Shown here in pieces: positions 5,857 to 14,399 of a stretch of DNA of 33,230 nucleotides. The stretch lies in assembly GCA_903828235.1 (NCBI GenBank), contig CAIKLM010000020.1, forward strand, positions 1 through 33,230, given 5' to 3'. The notes beneath the pieces are model-generated. The model was given only the letters and a program-made list of their open reading frames with translations, did no database searches and was not told where the DNA came from. The DNA comes from an uncultured beta proteobacterium. GTDB taxonomy: Bacteria; Pseudomonadota; Gammaproteobacteria; Burkholderiales; Burkholderiaceae_C. The translations under genes were made by a program, and so were the position numbers. The number at the start of each line of letters is the position of its first letter. Position 1 is the stretch's first letter.

Positions 5857-8730
5857 ATGCGCCTGGCCGCCCCGGCACTGCGCCGCGGCGCAGCCCGGCT
5901 TGCCGTGGCCCTGGGCCTGCTGGCGGCCTCTGTCTCGGGTTTGCAGGCCCAGCCGGTGGCCGACCCGCGGCCGAAGTGGTTCAGCGCTGACAGCGCCAAC
6001 TTCCGCGTGCACTTCCGCGAAGGCCATCGAGCGCAGGCCGAGGCCGTGGCGCGGGCCGCAGAGCGCGCCTACCCGGCGGTGACCCAGGCCCTGTCGTGGA
6101 AGCCGCGCACGCGCACCGAGATCGTCGTCTTCACCGAGTTCGACGGCGCCAACGGCTTTGCCACGCCCTTGCCGTACAGCTACATCGGCGTCTTCCTGTC
6201 CCCACCCGACGAGGGCGAACTGCTGGACAACAGCGCCTGGCTCGACCTGCTGCTGGTGCACGAGTTCACCCACGCGGTGCACCTGGACAAGGTGACCGGC
6301 GCGCCGCGCGTGCTGCAGTCGGTGTTCGGCAACGTGCCCGAGTTCATCCCCAACATCTTCATGCCGACCTGGGGCCTCGAGGGCCTGGCGATCCTGGCCG
6401 AGAGCGACCCCGCCGCCGGCCGCGGCCGCCTGCGTGGGCCGGTGTTCGAGGCCTGGCTGCGCGCCGAGCGCGAGCGCGGCTTCGTCAGCCTGCGCGAACT
6501 CAACGCCGACGGCCGCCGCCTGCCGGTGGGCAAGCAGTACCTGTACGGCGCCTACTTCATGGACTACCTGCGCCGCGTGCACGGCCCGCAGGCCGTGGGC
6601 ACGCTCGTGCAGTCCTACAGCGGCAACCTGGTGCCTCGCCTGCACACCGCGCCCGTGGGCGCCACCGGGCTGACCATGGACGTGCTGTGGGAGCGCTTCC
6701 TGGCCGACCTGGGCCGGCAGGTGGACGAGCGCGCCGCGCCGATCAAGGCGCAGCCGCAGGTGCTGGGGCCGGCCCTGCTGCCGGCCACCTTCGCGATCGA
6801 CAGCCTGGTCCCGCACCCGGCTGGCGGCTGGCTGGCGGTGGCCAGCGACGGCGTGCACGGCACGCAACTCGTGCGCATCGGTACCGACGGGCGCCGCTCG
6901 GCCGTGATGCGCCTGAACCGTGGCGCGCGGCTGGGCACGGGGGCCGCCGGCAGTGTGCTGGTGATGCAGCCCGATGTCTGCGACGGGTGGTACGAGACCT
7001 ACGACGTGCACCGGCTCGAAGGCGACCGGCTGCAGCCCTGGAGCCGGTGCGCGCACCTGCGCCGCGCGGTGCCGGCCGCCGGCCGGGTGCTGGCGCTGCA
7101 ACTGGATGCCGGCGCCACGCGGCTGGTGGCACTGGACGCCGCCGGCGCCCCGCCGCGCGTGCTGTGGCGGCCGCCCGAAGGCCACGAACTGCTGGACATC
7201 GCCGCCTCGCCCGACGGCGCGCGCGTGGCGCTGGTGCTGCGCCGCGAAGGCGACTGGCGCGTCGTCGAGTGGGACCCCGCGCAGCCGCAGGCCGAGCCGC
7301 GCACGCTGGTGCGCCGCAACGCGCCGCTGCAGGGGCTGCGCTGGGGTGTGAGCGGGCTCGAGCTGGTGGCGTCCGACGGCGGCGTGCCCAACGTCTGGCG
7401 GCTCCAGGGGGGCGAGCTGCAGCGGCTGACGCATGCGCACACCGCGGTGCTTGCCCATGCGGGCACGGCCGCCGACGGTAGCCTCGCCACCGCCGTGGTG
7501 GCCCCGGGCGGCATTGCGCTGCACGTGCTGCCGGCCGCCGTGCCGCTGCAGTCGCTGGCCGCGGAGGGGCCCCCGGCCGATGCCGGCGCGTCGGCGCAGG
7601 CCCCGGCCGCAGCAGGCGCTTCGCCGTCGGACCCGGCTGCCGCGCTGAAGGCCGAGCGTCCGTACCGCGCTCTGGACGCGCTGGTCCCGCGCGCCTGGCT
7701 GCCCGCGATCAACGCCGACGGCGGACTGGTCTCCGTGGGGGCCGTCATGAACGGCGGCGATGCGCTGGGTTGGCACCGCTACTCGATCCTGGCCCAGGTC
7801 GAGCTCACGCAAAAGGAGTTCGCGGGCGCGCTCGAGTACCAGTACGCCGGCCGCCACGCCTTTGCGCTCAAGCGCGAGCTGACGCCGCGACTGTGGACCA
7901 CCGATTCCCAGGGTGCCCCGAACGACACCACGGTGTACGACCGTCGCCTCCGCGGGCAGTGGATCAGCCTGTTCCCCCACGAGCGCCAGCAGCGTCGCAT
8001 CGTGTTGGGCGTGGGCGCCGCGCTGGACACGGTGGAGCGGGTGGACCTGCGCAACGCCAGCGCCGCGCGGCGGCGCGACAGTCGGCTGCTGGCCGGCTTC
8101 GTCGAGGCCGACACCAGCGGCGGCGACTGGGCCAGCGAGGGTGCCAATCGCGGCCTGCGCGGCTCGCTGTTGGTGGAGAGCCATGCGCCGCTGGCGGGCA
8201 AGGACCCGCAGCGCTACGACGGCACGGTGGTGCGCGCCGACCTGCGCGGCTTCGTCGCTCTGCCGCTGCGCAGCGTGCTGGCCTTGCGGGCCACCGAGGC
8301 GCGCGCGCGCGGCCGGACCGAGCCCTTCGCGGTCGGTGACGCCACCGACGAGTGGCTGCAGTTCGGCCCCGTGCTGGGCGACCGCACGCTGTCGCTGCGC
8401 GGCTACGCCAGCGGCGATCCGGGGCTGTCCGGCCGCAACGCCCGCGTCCTGTCGGCCGAGTGGCGCGTGCCGCTGACCGATGTCGACCGGCACTTCATGG
8501 TGCCGGCGGTGGGCATGGGGCGTCTGTCGGCGGCGTTGTTCGCCGACGCCGGTGGCGCCTGGGACAGCGGAACCGGGCCTGCGCAGTGGCGCCGCAGCGT
8601 GGGCGTGGAACTGTTGGCGGAGACCCGACTGCTGTACGCCCTTCAAGTGCAGATCCGCCTGGGCGCAGCCCGCGCCCTTGACGGGCCCAGGCAGACGCGC
8701 GCCTACCTGACGGTGGGCCGGGCGTTCTGA
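5857..8730 (+). CDS. Exported HExxH metallopeptidase with propeller-like middle and C-terminal outer-membrane barrel
   Basis: From ATG 5857 (preceded by a G-rich stretch) the product is 957 residues and starts with a clear signal peptide ending in GLQAQ. Starts at 5776 and TTG 5716 are also open but put 27 or more non-signal residues in front. The N-terminal domain is a gluzincin-type peptidase: HEFTH at 135-139 gives two zinc ligands and the catalytic Glu, and WGLEGLA with E175 is the likely third ligand. Residues of about 290-610 show repeated strand patterns such as ASPDGARVALV and VVEWDPAQ, like TolB/PD40 propeller blades. The last 330 residues are rich in alternating amphipathic strands and end in Phe (YLTVGRAF), typical of an outer-membrane barrel. 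It follows the DUF799 gene closely and may be cotranscribed. The substrate is unknown. Confidence 0.8.
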   Translation: MRLAAPALRRGAARLAVALGLLAASVSGLQAQPVADPRPKWFSADSANFRVHFREGHRAQAEAVARAAERAYPAVTQALSWKPRTRTEIVVFTEFDGANGFATPLPYSYIGVFLSPPDEGELLDNSAWLDLLLVHEFTHAVHLDKVTGAPRVLQSVFGNVPEFIPNIFMPTWGLEGLAILAESDPAAGRGRLRGPVFEAWLRAERERGFVSLRELNADGRRLPVGKQYLYGAYFMDYLRRVHGPQAVGTLVQSYSGNLVPRLHTAPVGATGLTMDVLWERFLADLGRQVDERAAPIKAQPQVLGPALLPATFAIDSLVPHPAGGWLAVASDGVHGTQLVRIGTDGRRSAVMRLNRGARLGTGAAGSVLVMQPDVCDGWYETYDVHRLEGDRLQPWSRCAHLRRAVPAAGRVLALQLDAGATRLVALDAAGAPPRVLWRPPEGHELLDIAASPDGARVALVLRREGDWRVVEWDPAQPQAEPRTLVRRNAPLQGLRWGVSGLELVASDGGVPNVWRLQGGELQRLTHAHTAVLAHAGTAADGSLATAVVAPGGIALHVLPAAVPLQSLAAEGPPADAGASAQAPAAAGASPSDPAAALKAERPYRALDALVPRAWLPAINADGGLVSVGAVMNGGDALGWHRYSILAQVELTQKEFAGALEYQYAGRHAFALKRELTPRLWTTDSQGAPNDTTVYDRRLRGQWISLFPHERQQRRIVLGVGAALDTVERVDLRNASAARRRDSRLLAGFVEADTSGGDWASEGANRGLRGSLLVESHAPLAGKDPQRYDGTVVRADLRGFVALPLRSVLALRATEARARGRTEPFAVGDATDEWLQFGPVLGDRTLSLRGYASGDPGLSGRNARVLSAEWRVPLTDVDRHFMVPAVGMGRLSAALFADAGGAWDSGTGPAQWRRSVGVELLAETRLLYALQVQIRLGAARALDGPRQTRAYLTVGRAF

Positions 8731-8868
8731 CGAACCCGACGCGCCCCTCAGACCGGGGTCTCTATCGTGAATTGCGGGTGTTCCGGGGTCTTGCTCCACG
8801 GCCCGGTTGTGGCAGTCTTGTGACCTACTGATTCCATCGCGTCCAGCCGCTTGCCGAGGAGTGAACGG
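8731..8868. other. Intergenic spacer with inverted and direct repeats
   Basis: This 138-base spacer is less GC-rich than its surroundings. AGACC-GG-GGTCT at 8750-8761 is a short perfect inverted repeat just after the upstream gene and could act as a weak terminator, though no T-run follows. CCGGGGTCT occurs at 8753-8761 and again at 8783-8791, 30 bases apart. A promoter for the AAA gene is expected here, but I cannot point to a convincing one. Confidence 0.35.
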
Positions 8869-9864
8869 ATGAGTGCCGAGAGTTCGTGGGGCCTGTCGAC
8901 CTGCAACCCGATGCCGATCGCGCGCATGCGCGCGGTCTACCGGCTCGACGAGGTCGAGAAGCGCCTCGACAAGCTGCCCCCGCGCGAGCACGAGACGCTG
9001 CGCGCCACCTACGAGCGCATGCTCGAGAAGGGCGGCGAGCGCTTCCAGGTCAAGCCCTCGGGGCTGCCGGCCATGGAGCACCTGTACGACGAGCTGCCCA
9101 ACTTCCACCCGGTGCTCGACGACGTCCGGCGCCAGTTGGCGCTGTGCCACGACGGCCCCGACGCGCTGGAGCTCACGCCCATGCTGCTGCTGGGCCCGCC
9201 GGGCATCGGCAAGACGCACTTCGCGCGCGCGCTGGCGCACCTGCTCGGCACCGGGCTGGGCTTCATCAGCATGAGCAGCCTCACCGCCGGCTGGGTGCTG
9301 TCGGGCGCCAGCAGCCAGTGGAAGGGCGCGCGTCCGGGCAAGGTGTTCGAGACGCTGGTCGACGGCGCCTATGCCAACCCGGTGATGGTGGTCGACGAGA
9401 TCGACAAGGCGCGCGCCGAGCACGCGTACGATCCGCTGGGCGCGCTGTACAGCCTTCTCGAGCACGACACGGCCGGCACCTTCACCGACGAGTTCGCCGA
9501 GGTCGCCATCGACGCCAGCCAGCTCATCTGGGTGGCCACCGCCAACGACGAGCGCGCCATCCCCGAGCCCATCCTCAACCGCATGAACGTGTTCGAGATC
9601 GAGCCGCCCGACGCCGACGCGGCGCGCGCGATCGCGCTGCGCCTGTACCGGCAGATCCGCGGCGCGCACGACTGGGGCCGGCGCTTCGACGAGCAGCCCG
9701 CCGAGGCGGTGCTCGAGCAACTGGCCGCCATGGCCCCGCGCGAGATGCGCCGCGCCTGGATGACGGGCTTCGGCAACGCGCGGCTCGCGGGCCGGGACCA
9801 CATCGACCCGGCCGACCTGCCCGGCAGCGGTCCCCGCCGCGCGCCCATCGGCTTCATGCAGTGA
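8869..9864 (+). CDS. Lon-like AAA+ ATPase without protease domain
   Basis: A 331-residue soluble ATPase. ATG 8869 follows GAGGAG. Walker A is GPPGIGKT at 109-116, Walker B is VMVVDEIDK with D176-E177, sensor 1 lies in IWVATANDE, and an arginine-finger region follows at PEPILNRMNVFEI. The sequence most resembles the AAA module of Lon, but the N-terminal substrate domain and the C-terminal Ser-Lys protease domain are absent, so it cannot be a Lon protease by itself. It would remodel a protein partner using ATP in the cytoplasm. Its stop overlaps the GTG of the patatin gene (GTGA), a coupling that suggests a functional link, although one product is cytoplasmic and the other exported. The partner is unknown. 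Confidence 0.9.
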   Translation: MSAESSWGLSTCNPMPIARMRAVYRLDEVEKRLDKLPPREHETLRATYERMLEKGGERFQVKPSGLPAMEHLYDELPNFHPVLDDVRRQLALCHDGPDALELTPMLLLGPPGIGKTHFARALAHLLGTGLGFISMSSLTAGWVLSGASSQWKGARPGKVFETLVDGAYANPVMVVDEIDKARAEHAYDPLGALYSLLEHDTAGTFTDEFAEVAIDASQLIWVATANDERAIPEPILNRMNVFEIEPPDADAARAIALRLYRQIRGAHDWGRRFDEQPAEAVLEQLAAMAPREMRRAWMTGFGNARLAGRDHIDPADLPGSGPRRAPIGFMQ

Positions 9865-12038
9865 GGCTCGCGGCCGCGGCGGCGGCATTCCTGCTGGCCC
9901 TGTCGCCGCTGGCCCTGGCCGCCGACGCGGCGCCGCGCATCGGCCTGGTGCTGGGCGGCGGCGGCGCCCGCGGGGCAGCGCACATCGGCGTGCTCGAGGA
10001 GCTCGAGCGCCTGCGCGTGCCGGTGCACTGCGTGGCCGGCACCAGCATGGGCGCGCTGGTGGCCGGCGCCTGGGTGGCCGGCCGCAGCCCGGCCGAGATG
10101 CGCGCCGCCATGCAGGCGGCCGACTGGAACGAGATGTTCCTCGACGGTGCCGGCGACGGCGAGCTCGACCTGCGGGCCCGCCGGCTGCGCCAGCGCTTCC
10201 TGCCCGGCAGCGAGACCGGCATCGTCGACGGCGGTGCCGTCGCGCCGCCGGCGCTGGTGCAGGGCCAGCGCATCAAGTTCTTCCTCAACGCGCTGGTGCG
10301 GGCCGAGACGGGCGAGCCTCTGATCGAGCGGCTGCCGCTGCCGCTGTCCATCATCGCCACCGACATCGGAACGGGCGAGCGCGTGGTGATGCGCGACGGC
10401 CCGCTCACCGAGGCCATGCGCTCCAGCATGGCCGTGCCCGGGCTGCTGGCGCCGTTCACCTGGCGCGGCCGCAAGCTGGTGGACGGCGGGCTCGTGGACA
10501 ACGTGCCCGTGCGCGAGCTGCGCGAGCGCTGCGGCGCCGACGTGGTGATCGCCGTCAACGTGGGCTCGCCGCCGCTGCCGGCCGAGTCGATTGCCGGCGT
10601 GCTCAGCATCACGGCGCAGATGGTGGCGCTGCTGACCGAGCAGAACGTCGGCGCCTCGCTGGCGCTGCTGACGCCGCGCGACGTGCTGATCCGGCCCGAC
10701 CTGGGCACCATCAACGCGGCGGACTTCGCGCGCCACGAGGAGGCGGCCGCGCGCGGCCGCGCCGCCATGCGCGAGCACGAGGCGGCGCTGGCCGCGCTGT
10801 CGGTGGACGAGCGCGCGTGGACCGCCTGGCGGCGCGGCGCCTACGTGCGCGAGCGCGACGTGCCGCGCGTCGACGCCATCGAGGTGGTGGGTCTGGTGCG
10901 GGTGGCGCCCGAGGTGCTGCTGCGCCACGTGCGGCAGCGCACCGGCGCGCCGCTGGACGCCACGACGCTGGCCACCGACCTGGAGCGCGCTTACGGCGAC
11001 GGCCACTACGAGCGGCTGGACTACACCGTGAGCCGCGAGAGCGGCCGCACCGTGCTGCGGCTGCTGCCGGTGGAGAAGGCCTGGGGCCCCGACTACCTGC
11101 GCATGGGCCTGCAGCTGCAGAGCACGCTCAACCAGGGCTCGACCTATCAGCTGCGCGCGGCGCTGCAGCGCACCTGGCTCAACCCCCTGGGCGCGGAGCT
11201 GCTGCTGGCGGCCGAGCTCGGCAGCGTCACGGGCGTGAAGGCCGAGTTCATGCAGCCGCTGCTGCCTTCGCAGCGCGTGTTCGTCGACGCCGTGGCCGAG
11301 TACCGCCGCGAGCGCAGCGACTACTTCTTCGTCGAGCAGCGCATCGCCGAGTACCGCACGGTCGAGAAGCGGCTGGAGCTCGGGGTGGGCCTGAACCTGC
11401 TGCGCCTGGGCGCGCTGCGCGCCGCCGGCTGGGCCGGGCAGACCTCCCGCAGGCTGGAGACAGGCATCGACCTGTTCGCGGCCCTGCCCAGGCCCGATCC
11501 TGCCGGATGGATGGTCGACCTCGACCTCGACCGGCTGGACCGCCTGTACTTCGCCCGCAGCGGCTGGGCGATGCGGGCGCAGTGGCGGGCCGACGAGCGC
11601 AACGGCTGGCGCCGCGTCGACGCCGAAGGCCGCGTGGCCGTGCCCTGGGGCGACTGGGTGCTCGCCGCCCGCGCCCGCTGGACGGCCTCCACCGAGGGCC
11701 TGCTGCCGCTGCAGGAGGCCGCGCGCCTGGGCGGCTTCCTCAACCTCACGGGCTTCGCGGCGGGTCAGCTCATCGGCGACCACGTGGCCTACGGCCACGT
11801 GCGGGCCGAACGCATCATCGGCCGGCTGCCGATGGGCCTGCAAGGCGACATGCGCCTGGGCCTGGCGCTGGAAGCCGGCCGCGTGGGTGAGCCCTACACG
11901 CGCCAGAAGCGCGACGGCCTGCTGCGCGGCGCCGCGCTGTACCTGGGCGGCCAGACGCCGCTGGGCGCGGTCTACGTGGGCCTGGGGCGTGCCACCGGCG
12001 GCGCCTACAACGCCTACTTGTTCCTGGGCACGCCCTGA
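9861..12038 (+). CDS. Patatin-POTRA-barrel protein (PlpD-like type Vd autotransporter)
   Basis: A 725-residue exported lipase. GTG 9861 overlaps the upstream TGA. A signal peptide of about 21 residues ends in ALAAD. The patatin domain has the oxyanion motif GGGGARG (32-38), nucleophile S62 in AGTSMGA and catalytic D208 in VDGGLVDN. A POTRA-like segment (about 335-400, DAIEVVGLVRVAPEVLLRHV) is followed by a barrel of about 300 residues with many aromatic-rich amphipathic strands. Length and domain order match Pseudomonas PlpD (728 residues), whose patatin passenger is a phospholipase A1. The C-terminus reads YLFLGTP and so lacks the usual terminal Phe. It should insert in the outer membrane through Bam and present or release a phospholipase. 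Confidence 0.92.
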   Translation: MRLAAAAAAFLLALSPLALAADAAPRIGLVLGGGGARGAAHIGVLEELERLRVPVHCVAGTSMGALVAGAWVAGRSPAEMRAAMQAADWNEMFLDGAGDGELDLRARRLRQRFLPGSETGIVDGGAVAPPALVQGQRIKFFLNALVRAETGEPLIERLPLPLSIIATDIGTGERVVMRDGPLTEAMRSSMAVPGLLAPFTWRGRKLVDGGLVDNVPVRELRERCGADVVIAVNVGSPPLPAESIAGVLSITAQMVALLTEQNVGASLALLTPRDVLIRPDLGTINAADFARHEEAAARGRAAMREHEAALAALSVDERAWTAWRRGAYVRERDVPRVDAIEVVGLVRVAPEVLLRHVRQRTGAPLDATTLATDLERAYGDGHYERLDYTVSRESGRTVLRLLPVEKAWGPDYLRMGLQLQSTLNQGSTYQLRAALQRTWLNPLGAELLLAAELGSVTGVKAEFMQPLLPSQRVFVDAVAEYRRERSDYFFVEQRIAEYRTVEKRLELGVGLNLLRLGALRAAGWAGQTSRRLETGIDLFAALPRPDPAGWMVDLDLDRLDRLYFARSGWAMRAQWRADERNGWRRVDAEGRVAVPWGDWVLAARARWTASTEGLLPLQEAARLGGFLNLTGFAAGQLIGDHVAYGHVRAERIIGRLPMGLQGDMRLGLALEAGRVGEPYTRQKRDGLLRGAALYLGGQTPLGAVYVGLGRATGGAYNAYLFLGTP

Positions 12039-13127
12039 TCAGCCCGCCAGGCCGGCCACGGCCTGGCGGGCCGCGGCCAGGCCCTGCTCGACGATGGCCT
12101 GCTTCCAGGCCGGGGTGTCGGTGTAGAAGGCGTCGCGGAAGCGGCGCTTGATGGCCGTGCGCGTGGCGGCGTCGGCCTGCGGGTGCAGCTCGAGCCACTG
12201 CTCGGCGCGCAGGCACAGGATCACCTCCTCGGTGGGCTCGGTGCCGTACTCCAGCGCCATCGGCGTGATCTCGGCCTGCGCGCAGTGGCGGTAGGCCAGC
12301 TCGGTGAGCAGGCCCTGCAGCCGCGCGCTGGTGGACGAGCCGTCGTACATCGACGTGACCTCGGCACCCCACCAGGCCCGGGCGCGCGCGATCGCGGCGG
12401 CCTCGTCGCGGCCGCCCCAGATCTTCTCGCCGTGGCCCTGCGGGCCCAGGCCGGTGTGCAGGTCGATCCAGCCCAGCCGCTCGCAGCGCGTGGCGTGCTC
12501 GCGCAGCACGGCTGCAAACGTCGCGGCGCTCCAGGTGGGCGCGGTGCCGCCGTAGAACAGGCCCTGCGGATGGCGGTACTGGCCGCCCGTGACGGCCGCC
12601 TGCAGGCCCTTGGCGCCGTGCTGCGCGGCGTAGGCCGCCAGCACGGCCTCGTTGTCGGGCGTGGGTGGCCACTCGGCCGGCACGGCGGCGGCCGCGATGG
12701 CGTCGTAGGCCGGGCTGGCGGGCAGCTCGGCCAGGCGCTCGAAGTCCAGGCCGTTGCGGTTGAGGTCGACGTTCTCGTGCGTGACGCGCCGCCACCACGA
12801 AAAGCCGTAGGGGTTGAGCGCGTGCACGAACAGCACCGCCACGCCGGCGGCCCGTGCCGCCGCCATGAAGCCGGCGTCGGCCAGCAGCGCGCCCTGCACG
12901 CCCGAGCCGCAGTAGCCCTCGACGCCGTGGCAGCCGCTGGTCACCATCAGCACCCGCCTGGCGTCGGCCGCGCCGGCGCGGCCGACGTCCATGGCCAGCG
13001 GCTCGCCGTCGCGGCCGGGCAGCGGGTGCGCATGGCTCTGCACCGCCAGGCCGGCGGCGGAACAGGCACCGAGGAACTTGGCCCGGGCGTCGGCGTAGCT
13101 TTGCGCGAAGAAGCCGGCGGCGTCCAT
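12039..13127 (-). CDS. DUF2817 family M14-like zinc carboxypeptidase
   Basis: A 362-residue protein of the DUF2817 family, related to M14 carboxypeptidases. The motifs are SGCHGVEGYCGSG (His and Glu zinc ligands), HENVDLNRNGLDF (substrate-binding Asn-Arg type motif), WIDLHTGLGPQGHGEK (third ligand His) and ALEYGTEPTEE (catalytic Glu region). No signal peptide is seen, so it is probably cytoplasmic. ATG 13127 is preceded by GGTGAG; GTG 13139 overlaps the stop of the upstream M20 gene and is an alternative. It lies directly downstream of that amidohydrolase and the two may process peptides or N-acyl amino acids together. Its stop abuts the patatin stop head-on with no spacer. Confidence 0.87.
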   Translation of the reverse strand: MDAAGFFAQSYADARAKFLGACSAAGLAVQSHAHPLPGRDGEPLAMDVGRAGAADARRVLMVTSGCHGVEGYCGSGVQGALLADAGFMAAARAAGVAVLFVHALNPYGFSWWRRVTHENVDLNRNGLDFERLAELPASPAYDAIAAAAVPAEWPPTPDNEAVLAAYAAQHGAKGLQAAVTGGQYRHPQGLFYGGTAPTWSAATFAAVLREHATRCERLGWIDLHTGLGPQGHGEKIWGGRDEAAAIARARAWWGAEVTSMYDGSSTSARLQGLLTELAYRHCAQAEITPMALEYGTEPTEEVILCLRAEQWLELHPQADAATRTAIKRRFRDAFYTDTPAWKQAIVEQGLAAARQAVAGLAG

Positions 13128-13135
13128 GGCCGCGC

Positions 13136-14326
13136 TCACCGCGGCGCCAGCCAGGCTTCGGCCAGCCGCACCCAGCAGCTCGCGCCCACGGGAATCAGCT
13201 CGTCGTTGAAGTCGTAGCTGGGGTTGTGCAGCATGCAGGGCCCGAGGCCGTGCCCGCCCTCGCGGTGCGTGCCGTCGCCGTTGCCGAAGGTGAAGTAGCA
13301 GCCGGGCTTTTCCTGCAGGAAGAAGCTGAAGTCCTCGGCGCCCATGGTCGGCTCGAAGGGCACGACGTTGGCCTCGCCCACCACCTGCGCCAGCGTGCGG
13401 CGCACGAACTCCGTCTCGGCGGCGTGGTTCACGGTGGGCGGGTACACGCGCGTGAACTCGAACTCGCAGGTGGCGCCGAAGGTGGCCGCCATTCCGGTGG
13501 CGATCTCGCGCATGCGCGTTTCGATCAGGTCCAGCACCTCGATGCTGAAGGTGCGCACGGTGCCGCGGATCTCGGCCGAGTCGGGCACCACGTTGATGGC
13601 TTCGCCGGTGTGGATCATCGTCGCGCTGATGACGCCGGGGTCGATGGGCTTCTTGTTGCGCGTGAGGATGGTCTGCCAGGCCATCACCATCTGGCAGGCC
13701 ACCAGCACGGGGTCGACGCCCAGGTGCGGCAGCGCGGCGTGGCTGCCCTTGCCGCGCACGACGGCCCGGAAGCCGTTGCTCGAGGCCATCATCGCGCCGG
13801 GGTTCACGCCCACCATGCCCACCGGCATGCCGGGCCAGTTGTGCGCGCCGAATACGGCCTCCATCGGGAACTTCTCGAACAGGCCGTCCTTGATCATCTC
13901 GCGCGCGCCGCCGCCGCCTTCCTCGGCCGGCTGGAACAGCAGGTAGACGGTGCCGTCGAAGTTGCGGTGCCGGCTCAGGTGCTTGGCCGCGGCCAGCAGC
14001 ATGGCGGTGTGGCCGTCGTGGCCGCAGGCGTGCATCTTGCCGGGGTGGCGGCTGGCGTGCGCGAAGCGGTTGTGCTCGGTCATGGGCAGCGCGTCGATGT
14101 CGGCGCGCAGGCCCACGGCGCGCGGGCTCGTGCCGGCCTTGACGATGCCCACCACCCCCGTCTTGCCCAGGCCGCGGTGGATGGGAATGCCCCAGTCGGT
14201 GAGCGCCTTGGCGATGACGTCGGCGGTGCGTTCCTCCTGGAAGCACAGCTCCGGGTGGGCGTGGATGTCGCGCCGGATGCGCGCGATCTCGGCCGCGTCG
14301 GCCAGGATGGGTTCGAGCAGGTTCAT
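13136..14326 (-). CDS. M20 family amidohydrolase (hippurate hydrolase-like)
   Basis: A 396-residue M20D peptidase/amidohydrolase that cleaves N-acyl amino acids such as hippurate, or similar amides. Zinc-binding motifs are visible: RRDIHAHPEL at the N-terminus, HACGHDGHTA, PAEEGGGGA with the catalytic and bridging Glu residues, GAHNWPG, and GSHAALP in the dimerisation lid domain. MGAEDFSFF and the HNPSYDFND end are typical of the family. ATG 14326 gives the usual start MNLLEPI; open sequence further upstream (ATG 14356, 14365) lacks homology. TAAGAT at 14356-14361, read on the minus strand, is a possible -10. The next gene overlaps or nearly abuts it, so the two form an operon. True substrate unknown. 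Confidence 0.93.
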   Translation of the reverse strand: MNLLEPILADAAEIARIRRDIHAHPELCFQEERTADVIAKALTDWGIPIHRGLGKTGVVGIVKAGTSPRAVGLRADIDALPMTEHNRFAHASRHPGKMHACGHDGHTAMLLAAAKHLSRHRNFDGTVYLLFQPAEEGGGGAREMIKDGLFEKFPMEAVFGAHNWPGMPVGMVGVNPGAMMASSNGFRAVVRGKGSHAALPHLGVDPVLVACQMVMAWQTILTRNKKPIDPGVISATMIHTGEAINVVPDSAEIRGTVRTFSIEVLDLIETRMREIATGMAATFGATCEFEFTRVYPPTVNHAAETEFVRRTLAQVVGEANVVPFEPTMGAEDFSFFLQEKPGCYFTFGNGDGTHREGGHGLGPCMLHNPSYDFNDELIPVGASCWVRLAEAWLAPR

Positions 14327-14387
14327 GGCAGGCCCGTCATTCGGAGAAGAGGCCATCTTAGCCATGCGGCGGACCTCGGCCCGAGCG

Positions 14388-14393
14388 GATAAT
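14388..14393 (+). promoter_or_regulatory. Candidate -10 element for the molybdopterin oxidoreductase gene
   Basis: GATAAT lies seven bases before the ATG at 14400 and stands out in this GC-rich setting. No good -35 is visible. If it is the -10, transcription would start at or next to the ATG, giving a leaderless mRNA. Confidence 0.4.
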
Positions 14394-14399
14394 CCCGCC

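Noticed and set aside
5404..9888. Minus-strand open frame of 1494 codons opposite the peptidase-barrel and AAA genes
   Set aside because: It is antisense to two well-supported genes, its translation is dominated by Arg, Ala, His and Gln with no domain, and long shadow frames are expected at this GC content.
12039..14246. A single 735-codon fusion of the DUF2817 protein with an upstream Arg-rich domain
   Set aside because: The upstream part is the wrong frame of the M20 gene. Real homology to DUF2817 begins at about 13127.
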